Positions 31,719-41,985 of a DNA stretch of 64,000 nucleotides are shown piece after piece. A program made the position numbers and the translations under genes. Origin of the DNA: CAYWMD01 sp964458575 (GTDB taxonomy: Bacteria > Verrucomicrobiota > Verrucomicrobiia > Limisphaerales > JADLHS01); assembly GCA_964458575.1 (NCBI GenBank), contig CAYWMD010000019.1, forward strand, positions 1-64,000, written 5' to 3'. The notes under the pieces are model-generated. The model saw nothing but the letters and a program-made list of their open reading frames with translations, made no database searches and had not been told where the DNA came from. Position 1 is the stretch's first letter. Each line of letters starts with the position of its first letter.

Positions 31719-34547
31719 TCATTCGGTAGTCGCACCAGCAGATTTCTCTTGCCCCTTGGTCAGCCCAACGGCTACTTGGGGTAATGCCAGACTGAAATGC
31801 ACCCGCTCGCCCTCGGTGCCGAAGTAGCCACCCCAGCCGATACGAATGTCCTGAACTCGCCGCAGATCGAGTTCTCCGTCGGCATCCTTCGACCATCCGG
31901 CGAGGCGGAATTGCCCCAGCGGGATGATGCTCTGTTCGCGCCCCGGTGATGCGAGTGAGCGACCCGTCTCCGCAAGGAAATCGCCTCCGTCCTGTTCATG
32001 AAGAATCACGAGCAACTGGCTAAGGGTGGACTGTCCCTGCGGCACCCAGGTTTCCAACACGAGGCAATCGTCCCCACTGAGGTCCAACGCTTGCGGGTAA
32101 TGGAATTGCGCGAACAGGTGCGTGTCCACGCCGCTCCTGGTCAGGACGGACCTGGCCTGCCAGACGATGGCTTGGTTTGCGGACTGAACCACGTCCGGCA
32201 CCACTTCGCCGCGGACGAACTCGCCGTGCGGCGCGGTTGGCGCCACATTGGGAATGTGGCGTAAGGAAAGGTTCGGCAGGAAGGTGCCGGTGGCTTTCAA
32301 TCTGGCCGGGGCTCGCGAGGTATCAAATCGGAAAATGGCCGCTCCGTACGCTCCCAAGCTAAGGTTCGCGGAATTGCCCGCAAGTCTTTCCTCGCACTGG
32401 CCGTTGGCCGGATTCCAGCGCTCACCGTTTCCGGTTGCGGCGAAGCCAACCGGTCCTTCCCATGGCTGGGCACTGTCGTTGATGATGAAATAGACCTCGC
32501 GACCGTCGAGCCGGCGATGCGTGACCCGCAGCGGCGACTTCGCGCTCGCCACTTTGAGATCCGGCTCAAGCAAGCGGTCGAGCATCAGCGGTAGCAGGCT
32601 TTCCGAGCCCTGTGGAAGAAACACGCCTGCGCCGCCAGTCTTGTTAGCACGGAACATCGGCGAAGTGCCGGACGTTTCACCGACGCCGAAGATTTCTTTC
32701 GCGATTGAGCGGACGCGTCTCGCGGGGAATTCCTTTTCGCTGTTGGCTGGCAGCGCACCAAGCGCGATCACCACGCCGCCTTGGCGGACCAACTTCGCCA
32801 ACTTTTCCCACGCGGCGAGCGGCAGCGTATCCACGCCGGGCAAAACCACGGCGTGCCAGCCGAGCGCGCCGAGCGCCAGCGCGTCTGATGAAATCTCGGC
32901 CTCCGCCAAAGCGCGACTGTCCACAAACGTGAAGTCACGTTGCGCATCGAAGAGACTTTCAGCAGCGGTCCGGAACAGGTTTTCGATGCGCATTGCGGCG
33001 ACGGCTTCGCTGGTCCAGTGGCGCGAAGGCACGAACTTGGTCCAAAGACTCTCCGCGGGATACACCATCGCAATGTCCGCAACTTGATGGCCGCCACGCA
33101 CCGCAGCGCAACAACGGCCCACCCATTCGTTGAGACGGCGCAACTGGTCGTCGCTCAGGTTGGCGAGACTGTAGTAGCTGGTAATCGCGTTCACCCCGGC
33201 CACGGTCAGGCGGTTACACGTACCGCGAATCTCCGCCTCCGTCACTACGCGCTTGGGTCGCTGGTCGCCAGCGGGGCGATAGACCTGGCTGTGATCAGAG
33301 GTTTCGCTCATCACAAGCGTCCGGGCTTCGAGTTCGGCGGCGCTGCTCAGGAGGCGCGCGATGTACCACGGCACTTCCGGTGGCAGGCTGGTCAGGCAGT
33401 CAATGCTCGGCGCGTCCAGCCGGCGGATGCAGCGGAAGAAATCGCCGTACAGCGCCACGTGCGCCGCGACGTTTTCCTCGGCCAACAAGTGCCCACCCGA
33501 AGACAGGCCAAGTTGGCGGCAGCGTTTTTGGATCTGGCCGAAGTAATTTTCCGAGACCAATTCGCCCACAGTCAGCCAGAAATCGTGGCGGGCCTTTTGC
33601 GTGTCAGGCCCGACATCCGCGACAAGCGCCGGTAGCAAAGCCGGGGTCAACGCGTAGCCGCGACGCTTCTTGAACTCGGCGGGCAGATTCGGCGACCACG
33701 GCAACGGGCGATAAGGCATGCGTTTCAGAAAGAGGCTCATCAGCGAAGGTTCGTCGGTGAACGTGGCCTCGAAGTATTTACTCAGGTCGCTGCCGAGATG
33801 CTTGGCGTAGCCGCCATAGGTCAAATCCACGAAGCGCGCGGTCGGTTCGGGTTGGAGCAAATTGATGTAAGGGATCTTGGCGTGGAGGTTGCCCTCGGCA
33901 TGCGTGCCCTCGTAGAGGCGATCCTCCGTGAAAATGAGCACACGACATCGCCCGGTCGGCGACTGCCAGGCCAGCTTGCCATCGCGAACCTGTCCAGACA
34001 GCTCCACGCGTTTAGACAAATCCAGCGCCCCATTGCGCACCGGGAAAGCCTGCGCCAGAACGAGCTTGCCCGGCGGCATTTCAAGTGTCACCACGCCACC
34101 AGTGGTTTCAATATCCGCGACCAGCAGGCCGCGCGCTTCCCACTCCGGATGATCGCGCAGGGTCAGGCCACCGGCATTGCCCGACGGATAACCCCGCTCA
34201 TCGTAAAGCCACATGGCCATGCCGGCTCGTTTGGCCTCGCTGACCGCGCGTGTGAAGGCCTGCCATTTCAGCTCGCTCTCCAGGTATTGATCGAAGGAGA
34301 CGTTGCAGACCACGCCGCCGAAACCCTGCGTGCTGAGCGTGTTGATGAGCTTGTCTTGCGCTTCGGGAGCACCAGGCCAGTTGTGGATGATTTTGAGAAT
34401 CCGCGTATCCGCCGGCGGCATAACGAAGCGCCCAGCCCAATCAGCGCCGGCAGCCCCCCAGGCAAACACAAAGCCTGCTGGCATGAGGAGCATGGGCACT
34501 AACGCGCTGAACCGAGGTCGCGTTCTCGATTTGGGAAATGACTTCAT
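31719..34547 (-). CDS. GH106-like glycoside hydrolase, secreted
   Basis: This encodes 942 residues from the ATG at 34547, with a signal peptide (VPMLLMPAGFVFAWGAAG). It is related in layout to the GH106-like enzyme at 10162: an N-terminal barrel half (FGGVVCNVSFDQYLE, AKRAGMAMWLYDERGYPSGN), then FTDEPSLMSL and a segment on the pattern FKKRRGYALTPALLPALVAD, then SETSDHSQVYRPAGDQ. A barrel-end domain with a flavodoxin-like part (GWHAVVLPGVDTL, KLVRQGGVVIALG) follows, and a C-terminal jelly-roll-like domain without the VWVNGK motif of the other copy. Alpha-L-rhamnosidase activity is a guess from the family. Confidence 0.65.
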   Translation of the reverse strand: MKSFPKSRTRPRFSALVPMLLMPAGFVFAWGAAGADWAGRFVMPPADTRILKIIHNWPGAPEAQDKLINTLSTQGFGGVVCNVSFDQYLESELKWQAFTRAVSEAKRAGMAMWLYDERGYPSGNAGGLTLRDHPEWEARGLLVADIETTGGVVTLEMPPGKLVLAQAFPVRNGALDLSKRVELSGQVRDGKLAWQSPTGRCRVLIFTEDRLYEGTHAEGNLHAKIPYINLLQPEPTARFVDLTYGGYAKHLGSDLSKYFEATFTDEPSLMSLFLKRMPYRPLPWSPNLPAEFKKRRGYALTPALLPALVADVGPDTQKARHDFWLTVGELVSENYFGQIQKRCRQLGLSSGGHLLAEENVAAHVALYGDFFRCIRRLDAPSIDCLTSLPPEVPWYIARLLSSAAELEARTLVMSETSDHSQVYRPAGDQRPKRVVTEAEIRGTCNRLTVAGVNAITSYYSLANLSDDQLRRLNEWVGRCCAAVRGGHQVADIAMVYPAESLWTKFVPSRHWTSEAVAAMRIENLFRTAAESLFDAQRDFTFVDSRALAEAEISSDALALGALGWHAVVLPGVDTLPLAAWEKLAKLVRQGGVVIALGALPANSEKEFPARRVRSIAKEIFGVGETSGTSPMFRANKTGGAGVFLPQGSESLLPLMLDRLLEPDLKVASAKSPLRVTHRRLDGREVYFIINDSAQPWEGPVGFAATGNGERWNPANGQCEERLAGNSANLSLGAYGAAIFRFDTSRAPARLKATGTFLPNLSLRHIPNVAPTAPHGEFVRGEVVPDVVQSANQAIVWQARSVLTRSGVDTHLFAQFHYPQALDLSGDDCLVLETWVPQGQSTLSQLLVILHEQDGGDFLAETGRSLASPGREQSIIPLGQFRLAGWSKDADGELDLRRVQDIRIGWGGYFGTEGERVHFSLALPQVAVGLTKGQEKSAGATTE

Positions 34548-34611
34548 TTGATGTGGAAGCTTATGAACGCAGGTAGCCAGAAAACCCGTGCCACAAATGA
34601 CGTTAGCCGAG

Positions 34612-37239
34612 TCATTGCCCCGGGACAAGGTTGGTGGGTCGATTGCCGCCGACGCGGTCGCGCACGCGCGGGAGTCGAGCATAGGGATCGAGCACCCATA
34701 CGGCCTGACCGTCGCGCTTCCCGCGCACGACAGGCATCTCGTCCCCGTTGATTATTGCGGTGACCTTCGGCGCGTCGGTGCGGACCCGGATGTCGCTGGG
34801 GTGGGTGCCGAGGTCTTGCCAGATTCTCGCGCGCCAGTGCGCACTGCTCCAAAAGGGGCGGAAGCTGCCGTCAATCTTCAGTTCCAGGGTGCCGTCCGCA
34901 GCCTGATTGGCCACCAACTTCCCGAAGGGGAATCGCTCACTTTCAATTTGAGCGACGGGCGTTTCAAGGTGGAGTGGAAGCTGGATGTTCGGCTGTGGTT
35001 GGTAGGCGACATAGGTCTTTGACGACGCAGCGGAGAGAAGCCAGACAGTCTCGCCAGACTTGGTCTTGAGGCGCGCATCATGCACCCGGATCTCGGTTGT
35101 TCCGACGGCGAACTCGGGCGTTTGGAGGTGGTTCAGCACGGGTTGGTCTTTGCCATCCACGCGTCGAGCGAGGTACTTTTCCTCGTAGCAGTGCCACTTC
35201 ATCTCCAGGCGGCGTCCGGGTCGCTGATATTGAAAGTGCCGGATGAATCCATCCGCCGACTCCTTCACCTTGGCCTTGAGCATGAGATCGCGGAACCGCT
35301 CGAACGAGCCGAACTCCGCGGCATCGCCGAGTTCTACCACGAACCCGCTGCGGGCTTTCACCCATTCTTCGTCGGCGATGCCGTCAATGGTGTCACCCAC
35401 ATAGTTGTCTTGGTAGAGCACGATCTGGCGGGTCCGCTCCTCGAGCGTGGTTTTGCACGGACCGCGCAGGTGGGTGCTTTCCAGCGGACGCACGCCCACA
35501 TAGGTGTCACCGTCGCGAATGAACCACCAATCGCCGTGCTTGAGCTCCAGCGGCAGGCGCGTGACCGGCTGGCGGTTGACATAGAGACCCTCCAACCCGG
35601 CTTGCCAGCGAAAAAGAAACATCCCTGCCGACACGCGATGGAGCTTGTTGGCGACGGGGCGGACGTCGTCCGGGCCGCGGTTTCGTCCGGAATAGGTGTA
35701 GAGCAGCGTGTTCTTGTGCTGGAGAACACCGGCGCGGCCCCGCTCAGCGAACTCGCGCATCCACGGGCCAGGCAATCCCGTCCATTCGTCTTTGATCGGC
35801 TGGTCCGGATGGTTTTCGAAATAAAGCTCCGTGCAATCCATGAACGCAGCGCCGTTGAACACGTAATGCGGGTAAAGCGCTGCGAACCGTTTGGGGCTGC
35901 CAAGCGGGGCTTCGCTTCCGGCACGCTGATCGTTCCACCAGGCGGAGGCGTAAATCATGCAACCCGAGGCCTCGTACGGATGATTGATTGATCCCAACGC
36001 GTATTGGGCGGTCTGGTGGTTAACCATTTCGCCGAGGACGGGATCGGGTCGCGCATTCGAGATGCCGGGCAGTTTTGGATAGCGATCCATCCAGGGAATC
36101 AGTTGCACCGAACATCGCAGTTCGTTTGGGAACTGCTTGCGCCAGGCAGCGTCCTGGAGGTAGGCGGGCAGGTCGGGCACCATGCCTTCCACATCATCCA
36201 ATGACCAGCGCCCGCCGGTCACTGGATACTTCCAGACGCCCCAATCGAAGAATTCATTGAGCCAGATGGGTTTCTCGACGCCGGTGGCAAACTGCAGGCG
36301 GTCGCTGCTCGTGCCCAACCAGGCTCCGGGTGCCATGCGGCTACCCGGTCCGGTGATCCGTTCCACCACGGGCGACCACATCAGGAAGCGATTGAGCCAG
36401 AGACGCTCGGCGATCATCCGGGCCATGCGCGCCAATTCGGGATCACGCAGGAACGCCTTCATCGCGTCATAGCCGTTCGAGCTGCACCAATGCCCTTCAA
36501 GCACATTGAACTCGGAGATGTCACCACTGAGGTTCAAGTGGTCCAACTCGCCGCGCAGTCCCCAGTATGCGGCATCGCGGACGTCGGGGTTACCAGTAAC
36601 GGCCCAGGTCAGAGCGAGAAAACTCAGATAGTCGTGGGCATTCGCGCCGTTGTAACCGGGCGCGTGCATCCACATGGTCGGCTCGACGTCGGCAACCTCG
36701 GGGCGGAAGGCCGTGAGCACATCTTTGATCGCTTGATGTGCCTCGGGCGTGAGACGTTCGCCGATCCGCAACGTCAGGATGGCCAGCGGAATCAGTTCGG
36801 TCTGGTATTGGCAAACTTCCTTGGCGGGATTTCGGCGTTTCGGATCGCGCCAGGCGGCCTCGATCTCCGCCTTCTTCCGTGTGCAGTAGTCAACGATCTC
36901 GCGATTGACGGCTGCTACATCCTCGGGATCGCCCCTCACGAGTCGCTCGAACTGCGTCAGTCTCGGATTATCGAGGCGGCCCGGGTTGCTTTGGTAGATG
37001 TTACCGCGCATGCGGTAGCGCAGCGCATCCCAACCGCAAGCAACCGTCCCGTTCGTAATGTTCTCGAGCGGCTCGCGGATCATCTCCCGAACATCCGGGT
37101 AAGGTGGCTGTGGTTGCTGCGCATCCGCCGCGCGGGACGTTGACACCCCCACCCACGCCAACATGAGGAAGAAAAGAATCACTTGCGGCGAAGCTGACAC
37201 AATAATTGCCGATGCAGAGAGTGAGAGGCGACGTTTCAT
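34612..37239 (-). CDS. Secreted protein, probable alpha/alpha-toroid polysaccharide-active enzyme
   Basis: This encodes 875 residues with a signal peptide (about 1-38). The N-terminal half (about 50-420) is helical, with repeated Trp/Tyr-rich segments (WMHAPGYNGANAHDYLSFLA, EFNVLEGHWCSSNGYDAMKA), as in (alpha/alpha)n-toroid lyases and hydrolases. The C-terminal half is beta-rich, with DGDTYVGVRPLEST, HFQYQRPGRRLEMKW and late beta segments. I do not recognise a CAZy family. It shares this two-part layout with the protein at 44914, so both may be lyase-like. It lies between a GH29 and a GH106-like gene. Confidence 0.6.
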   Translation of the reverse strand: MKRRLSLSASAIIVSASPQVILFFLMLAWVGVSTSRAADAQQPQPPYPDVREMIREPLENITNGTVACGWDALRYRMRGNIYQSNPGRLDNPRLTQFERLVRGDPEDVAAVNREIVDYCTRKKAEIEAAWRDPKRRNPAKEVCQYQTELIPLAILTLRIGERLTPEAHQAIKDVLTAFRPEVADVEPTMWMHAPGYNGANAHDYLSFLALTWAVTGNPDVRDAAYWGLRGELDHLNLSGDISEFNVLEGHWCSSNGYDAMKAFLRDPELARMARMIAERLWLNRFLMWSPVVERITGPGSRMAPGAWLGTSSDRLQFATGVEKPIWLNEFFDWGVWKYPVTGGRWSLDDVEGMVPDLPAYLQDAAWRKQFPNELRCSVQLIPWMDRYPKLPGISNARPDPVLGEMVNHQTAQYALGSINHPYEASGCMIYASAWWNDQRAGSEAPLGSPKRFAALYPHYVFNGAAFMDCTELYFENHPDQPIKDEWTGLPGPWMREFAERGRAGVLQHKNTLLYTYSGRNRGPDDVRPVANKLHRVSAGMFLFRWQAGLEGLYVNRQPVTRLPLELKHGDWWFIRDGDTYVGVRPLESTHLRGPCKTTLEERTRQIVLYQDNYVGDTIDGIADEEWVKARSGFVVELGDAAEFGSFERFRDLMLKAKVKESADGFIRHFQYQRPGRRLEMKWHCYEEKYLARRVDGKDQPVLNHLQTPEFAVGTTEIRVHDARLKTKSGETVWLLSAASSKTYVAYQPQPNIQLPLHLETPVAQIESERFPFGKLVANQAADGTLELKIDGSFRPFWSSAHWRARIWQDLGTHPSDIRVRTDAPKVTAIINGDEMPVVRGKRDGQAVWVLDPYARLPRVRDRVGGNRPTNLVPGQ

Positions 37240-37245
37240 TTGAGA

Positions 37246-38715
37246 TCAGGGGTTCGCAGCTTGGGGCCGGCGCACAATCGGGCCATCCAGTGTCAAAGCG
37301 ATGACGGAGTCCACGGGATCCGGAGCATTTGGTGGACACGCAATGAAAATGACTCCATTGCGGGATTCGGCCGTCAGCTTGCCGCCGCCCAACAGCTTTG
37401 CTCTACGGATTATATTCGGCACTCCTTCGAGGCTGAGCTGGCCGCTCTTGGGCCAGTCAAACACGTGGAGGTATAGGGTCGTATCTCGCTTGCCTTCCCT
37501 GGCGGTGATGCGTCCCCAGGCGGGCTTGGCCACCGGGCTGGCAGTGGTGCCGACGATGGACTCGCGGTTCACCTTCATCCATGCGCCGATGGCGCGCATC
37601 GCTGCGACGCTTTCTTGCGGCACGCTGCCATCGCCCGTGGGCCCGATGTTGAGCAGGTAATTCCCGCCCTTGCTGGCGATGTCCACCAGATTTCGGATCA
37701 GCGTTTCGCTGCTCTTCCACTGGTGATCGTGCTCGCTGTAACCCCAAGTGGTGTTCATCGTCATGCAGGTTTCCCAATCAATGCCCGGCATGCCCGTGTC
37801 CGGAATGTGCTGCTCAGGGGTGATGAAGTCTCCATAGCGCCAATCCAGATTGCCGACGAAACCATCGGTGCCCATGCTCTTCCAACCGGCTTCAGGGGTG
37901 CGGAAGAGGCGGTTGTTCATGATGATGGCCGGTTGGTGTTTCCGCACCATCGCCATCAAGTCGGTGGCACGCCAGGCTTCGTCGCCTTGAAAATCCTGCG
38001 CGCTGTAGTCCCACCAAAGCACGTCCACCCGTCCGTAGTGCGTGACGAGTTCCTCGGCTTGCGCGTGGAGATATTTCACATACTGCAAATGATCGCGCGC
38101 GCCGTTGGGATAGGGCTTGCCCTTGAGCGGATGGGGAAGCTGCTTGGAAAGCGCGTAGGCATATTGATCGTGATGCCAGTCAATCACGGAATGGTAGAAG
38201 CCCACCCGCAATCCCTCGGCCCGCAGCGCCGTCACGATTTCCTTCACCAGGTCGCGCTGCAAAATCGAGCCGGCATCGAAATCCCCCACCTGAGAGTCGT
38301 GCAGTGCGAAGCCCTCGTGATGTTTGGTGGTGAACACGACGTAGCTGCACCCCGCCTCCTTCGCGAGCCGCGCCCATTCACGCGCAAAGCCCGGCTTGGG
38401 TCTGAACTTCGGCACCGCCGCGCGGGCGTACGTGTCTGTGTCCGCCTTCACGATCTGCTGAATCCACTCCATGCCGCCGGAAGTGCCGGCAGGTTTACCC
38501 TCCCACGTGCCGGCCAGGCCCGAGTAGAGCCCCCAGTGCACGAACATCCCGAAGCGTGCCTCGCGCCACCATTTCATGCGCGCGTCGTGGGCCGCGGAGC
38601 TTTCCGCTTTGCCTGCCCCACCTACGCCCTCCCCTATGGCCACGCGTTGGACGGCCAGGATGATGCCTGCAACTGCGAGAACTCGAGTGATACCAGTGAA
38701 TGGATGCTTTCTCAT
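37246..38715 (-). CDS. GH29 alpha-L-fucosidase, secreted
   Basis: This encodes 489 residues with a signal peptide (about 1-28). It has GH29 hallmarks: ARFGMFVHWGLYS (53-65), SYVVFTTKHHEGFALHDS (124-141), the nucleophile D236 in VDVLWWDYSAQ, and GKGG-like sequence in IASKGGNYLLNIGPTGDG. A small C-terminal beta-sandwich follows. GH29 enzymes release alpha-L-fucose from glycans such as fucoidan, xyloglucan and host mucins. It is six bases upstream of the alpha/alpha-toroid gene and follows the GH35-type gene, so it is part of the same glycan locus. Confidence 0.9.
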   Translation of the reverse strand: MRKHPFTGITRVLAVAGIILAVQRVAIGEGVGGAGKAESSAAHDARMKWWREARFGMFVHWGLYSGLAGTWEGKPAGTSGGMEWIQQIVKADTDTYARAAVPKFRPKPGFAREWARLAKEAGCSYVVFTTKHHEGFALHDSQVGDFDAGSILQRDLVKEIVTALRAEGLRVGFYHSVIDWHHDQYAYALSKQLPHPLKGKPYPNGARDHLQYVKYLHAQAEELVTHYGRVDVLWWDYSAQDFQGDEAWRATDLMAMVRKHQPAIIMNNRLFRTPEAGWKSMGTDGFVGNLDWRYGDFITPEQHIPDTGMPGIDWETCMTMNTTWGYSEHDHQWKSSETLIRNLVDIASKGGNYLLNIGPTGDGSVPQESVAAMRAIGAWMKVNRESIVGTTASPVAKPAWGRITAREGKRDTTLYLHVFDWPKSGQLSLEGVPNIIRRAKLLGGGKLTAESRNGVIFIACPPNAPDPVDSVIALTLDGPIVRRPQAANP

Positions 38716-38751
38716 ATCGTAACTTCCAAAGTGAATAGCGGTGCGAGACCC

Positions 38752-41700
38752 TCAGCGCGAGCTCTCCTTGAACTCAAGAGAAAGCTGCTCTCGCTGGAGC
38801 AATTCTATCCCCTCCAGTTGGGCACGCGGTTCGGTCAAGGGTGGCGTAGGGTGCATGGAAGCCGGAAGTCGCACTGCCAACTGCGGGTGGAGCGGCATCA
38901 CACGCAGTTCGAGGGTGTCGAGTTGGCCTGGGGGTATGCGCCAGAGCGCGAAGTCAAAGGGCTGACCATTGTAGAATTTGTCAGCCACGAGTCCGCCTCC
39001 GGAATAGAGCCGGGCCACGTCCCCGACAAAGTGAATGCGCAAGAGGATGTCGCGTTGTCGCCACGCCGCAGGCACGGTGATTCGCCACACGGCGGCATTC
39101 GTCCAAACCGATTCGTCCATCGCGTTCGGTGCATTCGTGCCTCGCCAGGAGACTGCCTTGACCAACAATGCTTCGGTGCGTGCCTTCGGCATGGCTGGTT
39201 TCGGCAGCCCGTATTTGGTGAACACGCCGTGCTTGTGCCCTCGAATAGCGCGATCCTCAAGGCGCACTCCGGGCAATTCAGGAAACACCGCGAACTGCGG
39301 CCGTTCGTCTCCCAGAGTCTCAAGGCGGATTTGGTTCTCACTGTCGGGCAGCAGCGCATTAGAGGAGAGCACCACGCGGTCGCGTCCGGCCAACGACAGC
39401 TTCCAAAACTGGCGGCCTTGATCCGATGACAATACTACGAAGTTCACCCTGGCGCCTTCGCGGTTCTTCTGGGTGAAAGCGATTCCGAGGCCGGGTTCGC
39501 ACCGACGCGGTTTCTCGCCGGCAAAGGCGAACTCGGGCTTGATGCCTTCGTTGGCGGTGAAGAAGAACCAGTGCTGGCCGTCTGCCTCCAGACGCGCCGT
39601 CAACTGGGCCGTGGCGTAATTCAGTCGGACGCCGGCGCAGTCGAGATTCACCGGCCAGAAACCGTACGCGTCGGCGGGAATATCGAGCGGTTGACGCGGC
39701 ACGAGTTGCGTCTCGGACTCGAAATGGAGCGCGAACTGCACTCCTTTTCGCGCCGGCCACGCCACCGAACGATGATGATTGTTGAAGAACAAAAAGCCGC
39801 CCGTGCCGTCCGAGCGCACCGACCAGCGCAGGGGTTCGGCTTCATCCGGCAATGCCGGTCGGCGTTCGGGAAAGTAGGCGGGCATGCGCGCCAGCAGGGC
39901 GCCGAAATCGTGCAGGAACAGGTGCTGCAGCCGCAGGCGATGGTAGCGTTCACGGACCTGACCGAATGCTCCCAGCGGCGCGGTAAAATCGTAATCCTTG
40001 ACCGGCAGATCGTTCGGATAGCCACTCGCCTTGGACTCATTCAACGTCGTGAGCCGCCCCTCCGGGTTCTGGCCGCCTTGATACATGTAGTAGCCCGGCA
40101 CGTTGTTTCCCGAGCCCAGCTTCACCAGCGCCAGCGCCTCGGTGTCCCGCTCCGTCGTGTGGATGCGGTTGGCGTAACTCGACACCATGCCGCCGCCAAT
40201 TTCGCAGCACGCGTACGGAAAGCGGTGCAGGATCCGGTTTTCCTTGTCCATGTGACTGCGCACGGGCGTGAAATCGAATGCGTCGAGAAAGTCCCGTGGA
40301 TTGTCGGTCCAGAACCCGTCCGCATAGCCGCCGTAGAGTGGAATCAATTCCTCCGTCGGCAACGACCGCCCCCAGCCCGTCATGCAATAGAACGGCACGT
40401 CAATCCCGAGTTCCCGCGCAATTTTCTTCAAGGCGAAGAGATACGGCAGGTCGTTGCTCTCGTTGTCGAACTGGACGGCGACAACCGGCCCGCCATCTTT
40501 CCAGAGCAGACCCTTCATCTGGGCGGTGATCTCCCGATAGTGGGCCGCAGCCAGTTTCAAGAAATCCGGATCGGCGGTGCGAAGCTTGTCAGGCAACACG
40601 AGTTGCAACGCTCCCATCGTGCCCGCCCCAGCCGCGGCGGTTGCGGATTCTCGCATGGCCTGCTTGTCGGGTTTCTGCAGCCAGTCGGGGAAGCCGCCGT
40701 TGCGCACCTCCCCGTGGGACCACGGCCCCAGGCGCACGAAGGCGTAAAGTCCGAGTTCGTGGCACAGCTTGAGAAATTCCCGCAGCGAGCGTTGGCCTCT
40801 CCAGTCATACTCGCCGTGAACTTCCTCGTGGTGAATCCAGAAGACGTAAGTGGCCACGATGTCCACCCCGCCCGCTTTCATCTTAAGCAAGGCATCCCGC
40901 CACTCGTCTTGCGGACAGCGCGTGAAATGAAACTCACCCATGACAGGCATCCACGGCTTACCGTTTCGATAGAGACTGCGATTGTCCACCCACAGCGTGC
41001 GACCGTCAGGAGCGTTGGTTTCGCCGAGGCCGAGATGGCCCGTGAGAATCGGCGACTGCGGAGTGGGAAGTCGTATGCTCAGCGGCGTTTTGTTGGCGGC
41101 TAACTTGGGAAAGTCCTTTCGGAACCGCTTAATCGCCTCCTGCGGACCACCGCGTAGAACGTACAAGCGCCCGCGCACGGTCACACTCTGGCCAGGCTCG
41201 ATCCGGCCAAACCACGGGAACAGATGAAAACACGCCCGATCGTCGCCGGTGTTGGACGACGCCCAAATCGCCCGCTCGAACGCAAGCGCGATGGTTTTCC
41301 TCTGGTCCCGACTCGTCAATGCAATCAATGGCGGATCAAATGTCTCCGGGCTGTTCACCCACCAACCCCATTTTACAGGGGCGGCGCCGTTTTTCATGAG
41401 GGAAAGGTGCGGCTCGCTCGCAGCCAGCTTTGTTTCAGCGAACGTGAACCGGCGATCCTCGGACCAGACGTGCAGACGCTCGTAGAGTTCCGACCAATTC
41501 GTCTGCGCATTGCTTACGGAGGACGATGGGAAAAAACCTGGTGCTTCGGTGGTCGGAATGCAGGTGTGGAGTTGCACGGCATCAAGCGCGTTTGTGCCGA
41601 CGTTCTGCAACGTGTATTTGAGCTTCAGACTGTTGCCATCGGGTTCGACCGCGATGTGAACGGTAACCCCCTGCGCGTACGGCCAGGAGTAGCTCCAGAC

Positions 41701-41985
41701 ATTGCCGTCGCGCCGCCAGGATTTCTGACCCTCGCCGAAGGTTGCGGGCAGTTTCACCTGGAACAGGCCAAAGTCCTTCGAGCCGATGACAACTCCCTCG
41801 CAGGTGCGAAAGTCGAAGACGTCGCCCGGGCAATGGGGCGACCGCACGTTGAGTCCACCGGCTTCGCTGCCGGGGCGGATGGCAATGTCGAGTTCGGCGG
41901 CACATGCGCCCAACGATAGCCACAGAGCGGCAAGCCCTATTCCCAACTCCTTCACTAGACTGGTTGTCTTTACTGGAATTCTCAT
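38752..41985 (-). CDS. GH35-type beta-galactosidase with a long N-terminal extension
   Basis: This encodes 1077 residues from the ATG at 41985, which overlaps the upstream stop by four bases. The GH35 barrel runs over about 345-640: MPVMGEFHFTRCPQDEWRD, GGVDIVATYVFWIHHEEVHG and AFVRLGPWSHGEVRNGGFPD. The acid/base Glu is at about 509 in VQFDNESND, and the likely nucleophile Glu at about 595 in CCEIGGGM. The first 340 residues are an additional beta-rich domain not usual in GH35, with FGRIEPGQSVTV. The C-terminal 400 residues carry jelly-roll-like domains. It should release galactose from the target glycan. Its product may be fed to the same pathway as that of the GH36 enzyme. Confidence 0.8.
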   Translation of the reverse strand: MRIPVKTTSLVKELGIGLAALWLSLGACAAELDIAIRPGSEAGGLNVRSPHCPGDVFDFRTCEGVVIGSKDFGLFQVKLPATFGEGQKSWRRDGNVWSYSWPYAQGVTVHIAVEPDGNSLKLKYTLQNVGTNALDAVQLHTCIPTTEAPGFFPSSSVSNAQTNWSELYERLHVWSEDRRFTFAETKLAASEPHLSLMKNGAAPVKWGWWVNSPETFDPPLIALTSRDQRKTIALAFERAIWASSNTGDDRACFHLFPWFGRIEPGQSVTVRGRLYVLRGGPQEAIKRFRKDFPKLAANKTPLSIRLPTPQSPILTGHLGLGETNAPDGRTLWVDNRSLYRNGKPWMPVMGEFHFTRCPQDEWRDALLKMKAGGVDIVATYVFWIHHEEVHGEYDWRGQRSLREFLKLCHELGLYAFVRLGPWSHGEVRNGGFPDWLQKPDKQAMRESATAAAGAGTMGALQLVLPDKLRTADPDFLKLAAAHYREITAQMKGLLWKDGGPVVAVQFDNESNDLPYLFALKKIARELGIDVPFYCMTGWGRSLPTEELIPLYGGYADGFWTDNPRDFLDAFDFTPVRSHMDKENRILHRFPYACCEIGGGMVSSYANRIHTTERDTEALALVKLGSGNNVPGYYMYQGGQNPEGRLTTLNESKASGYPNDLPVKDYDFTAPLGAFGQVRERYHRLRLQHLFLHDFGALLARMPAYFPERRPALPDEAEPLRWSVRSDGTGGFLFFNNHHRSVAWPARKGVQFALHFESETQLVPRQPLDIPADAYGFWPVNLDCAGVRLNYATAQLTARLEADGQHWFFFTANEGIKPEFAFAGEKPRRCEPGLGIAFTQKNREGARVNFVVLSSDQGRQFWKLSLAGRDRVVLSSNALLPDSENQIRLETLGDERPQFAVFPELPGVRLEDRAIRGHKHGVFTKYGLPKPAMPKARTEALLVKAVSWRGTNAPNAMDESVWTNAAVWRITVPAAWRQRDILLRIHFVGDVARLYSGGGLVADKFYNGQPFDFALWRIPPGQLDTLELRVMPLHPQLAVRLPASMHPTPPLTEPRAQLEGIELLQREQLSLEFKESSR

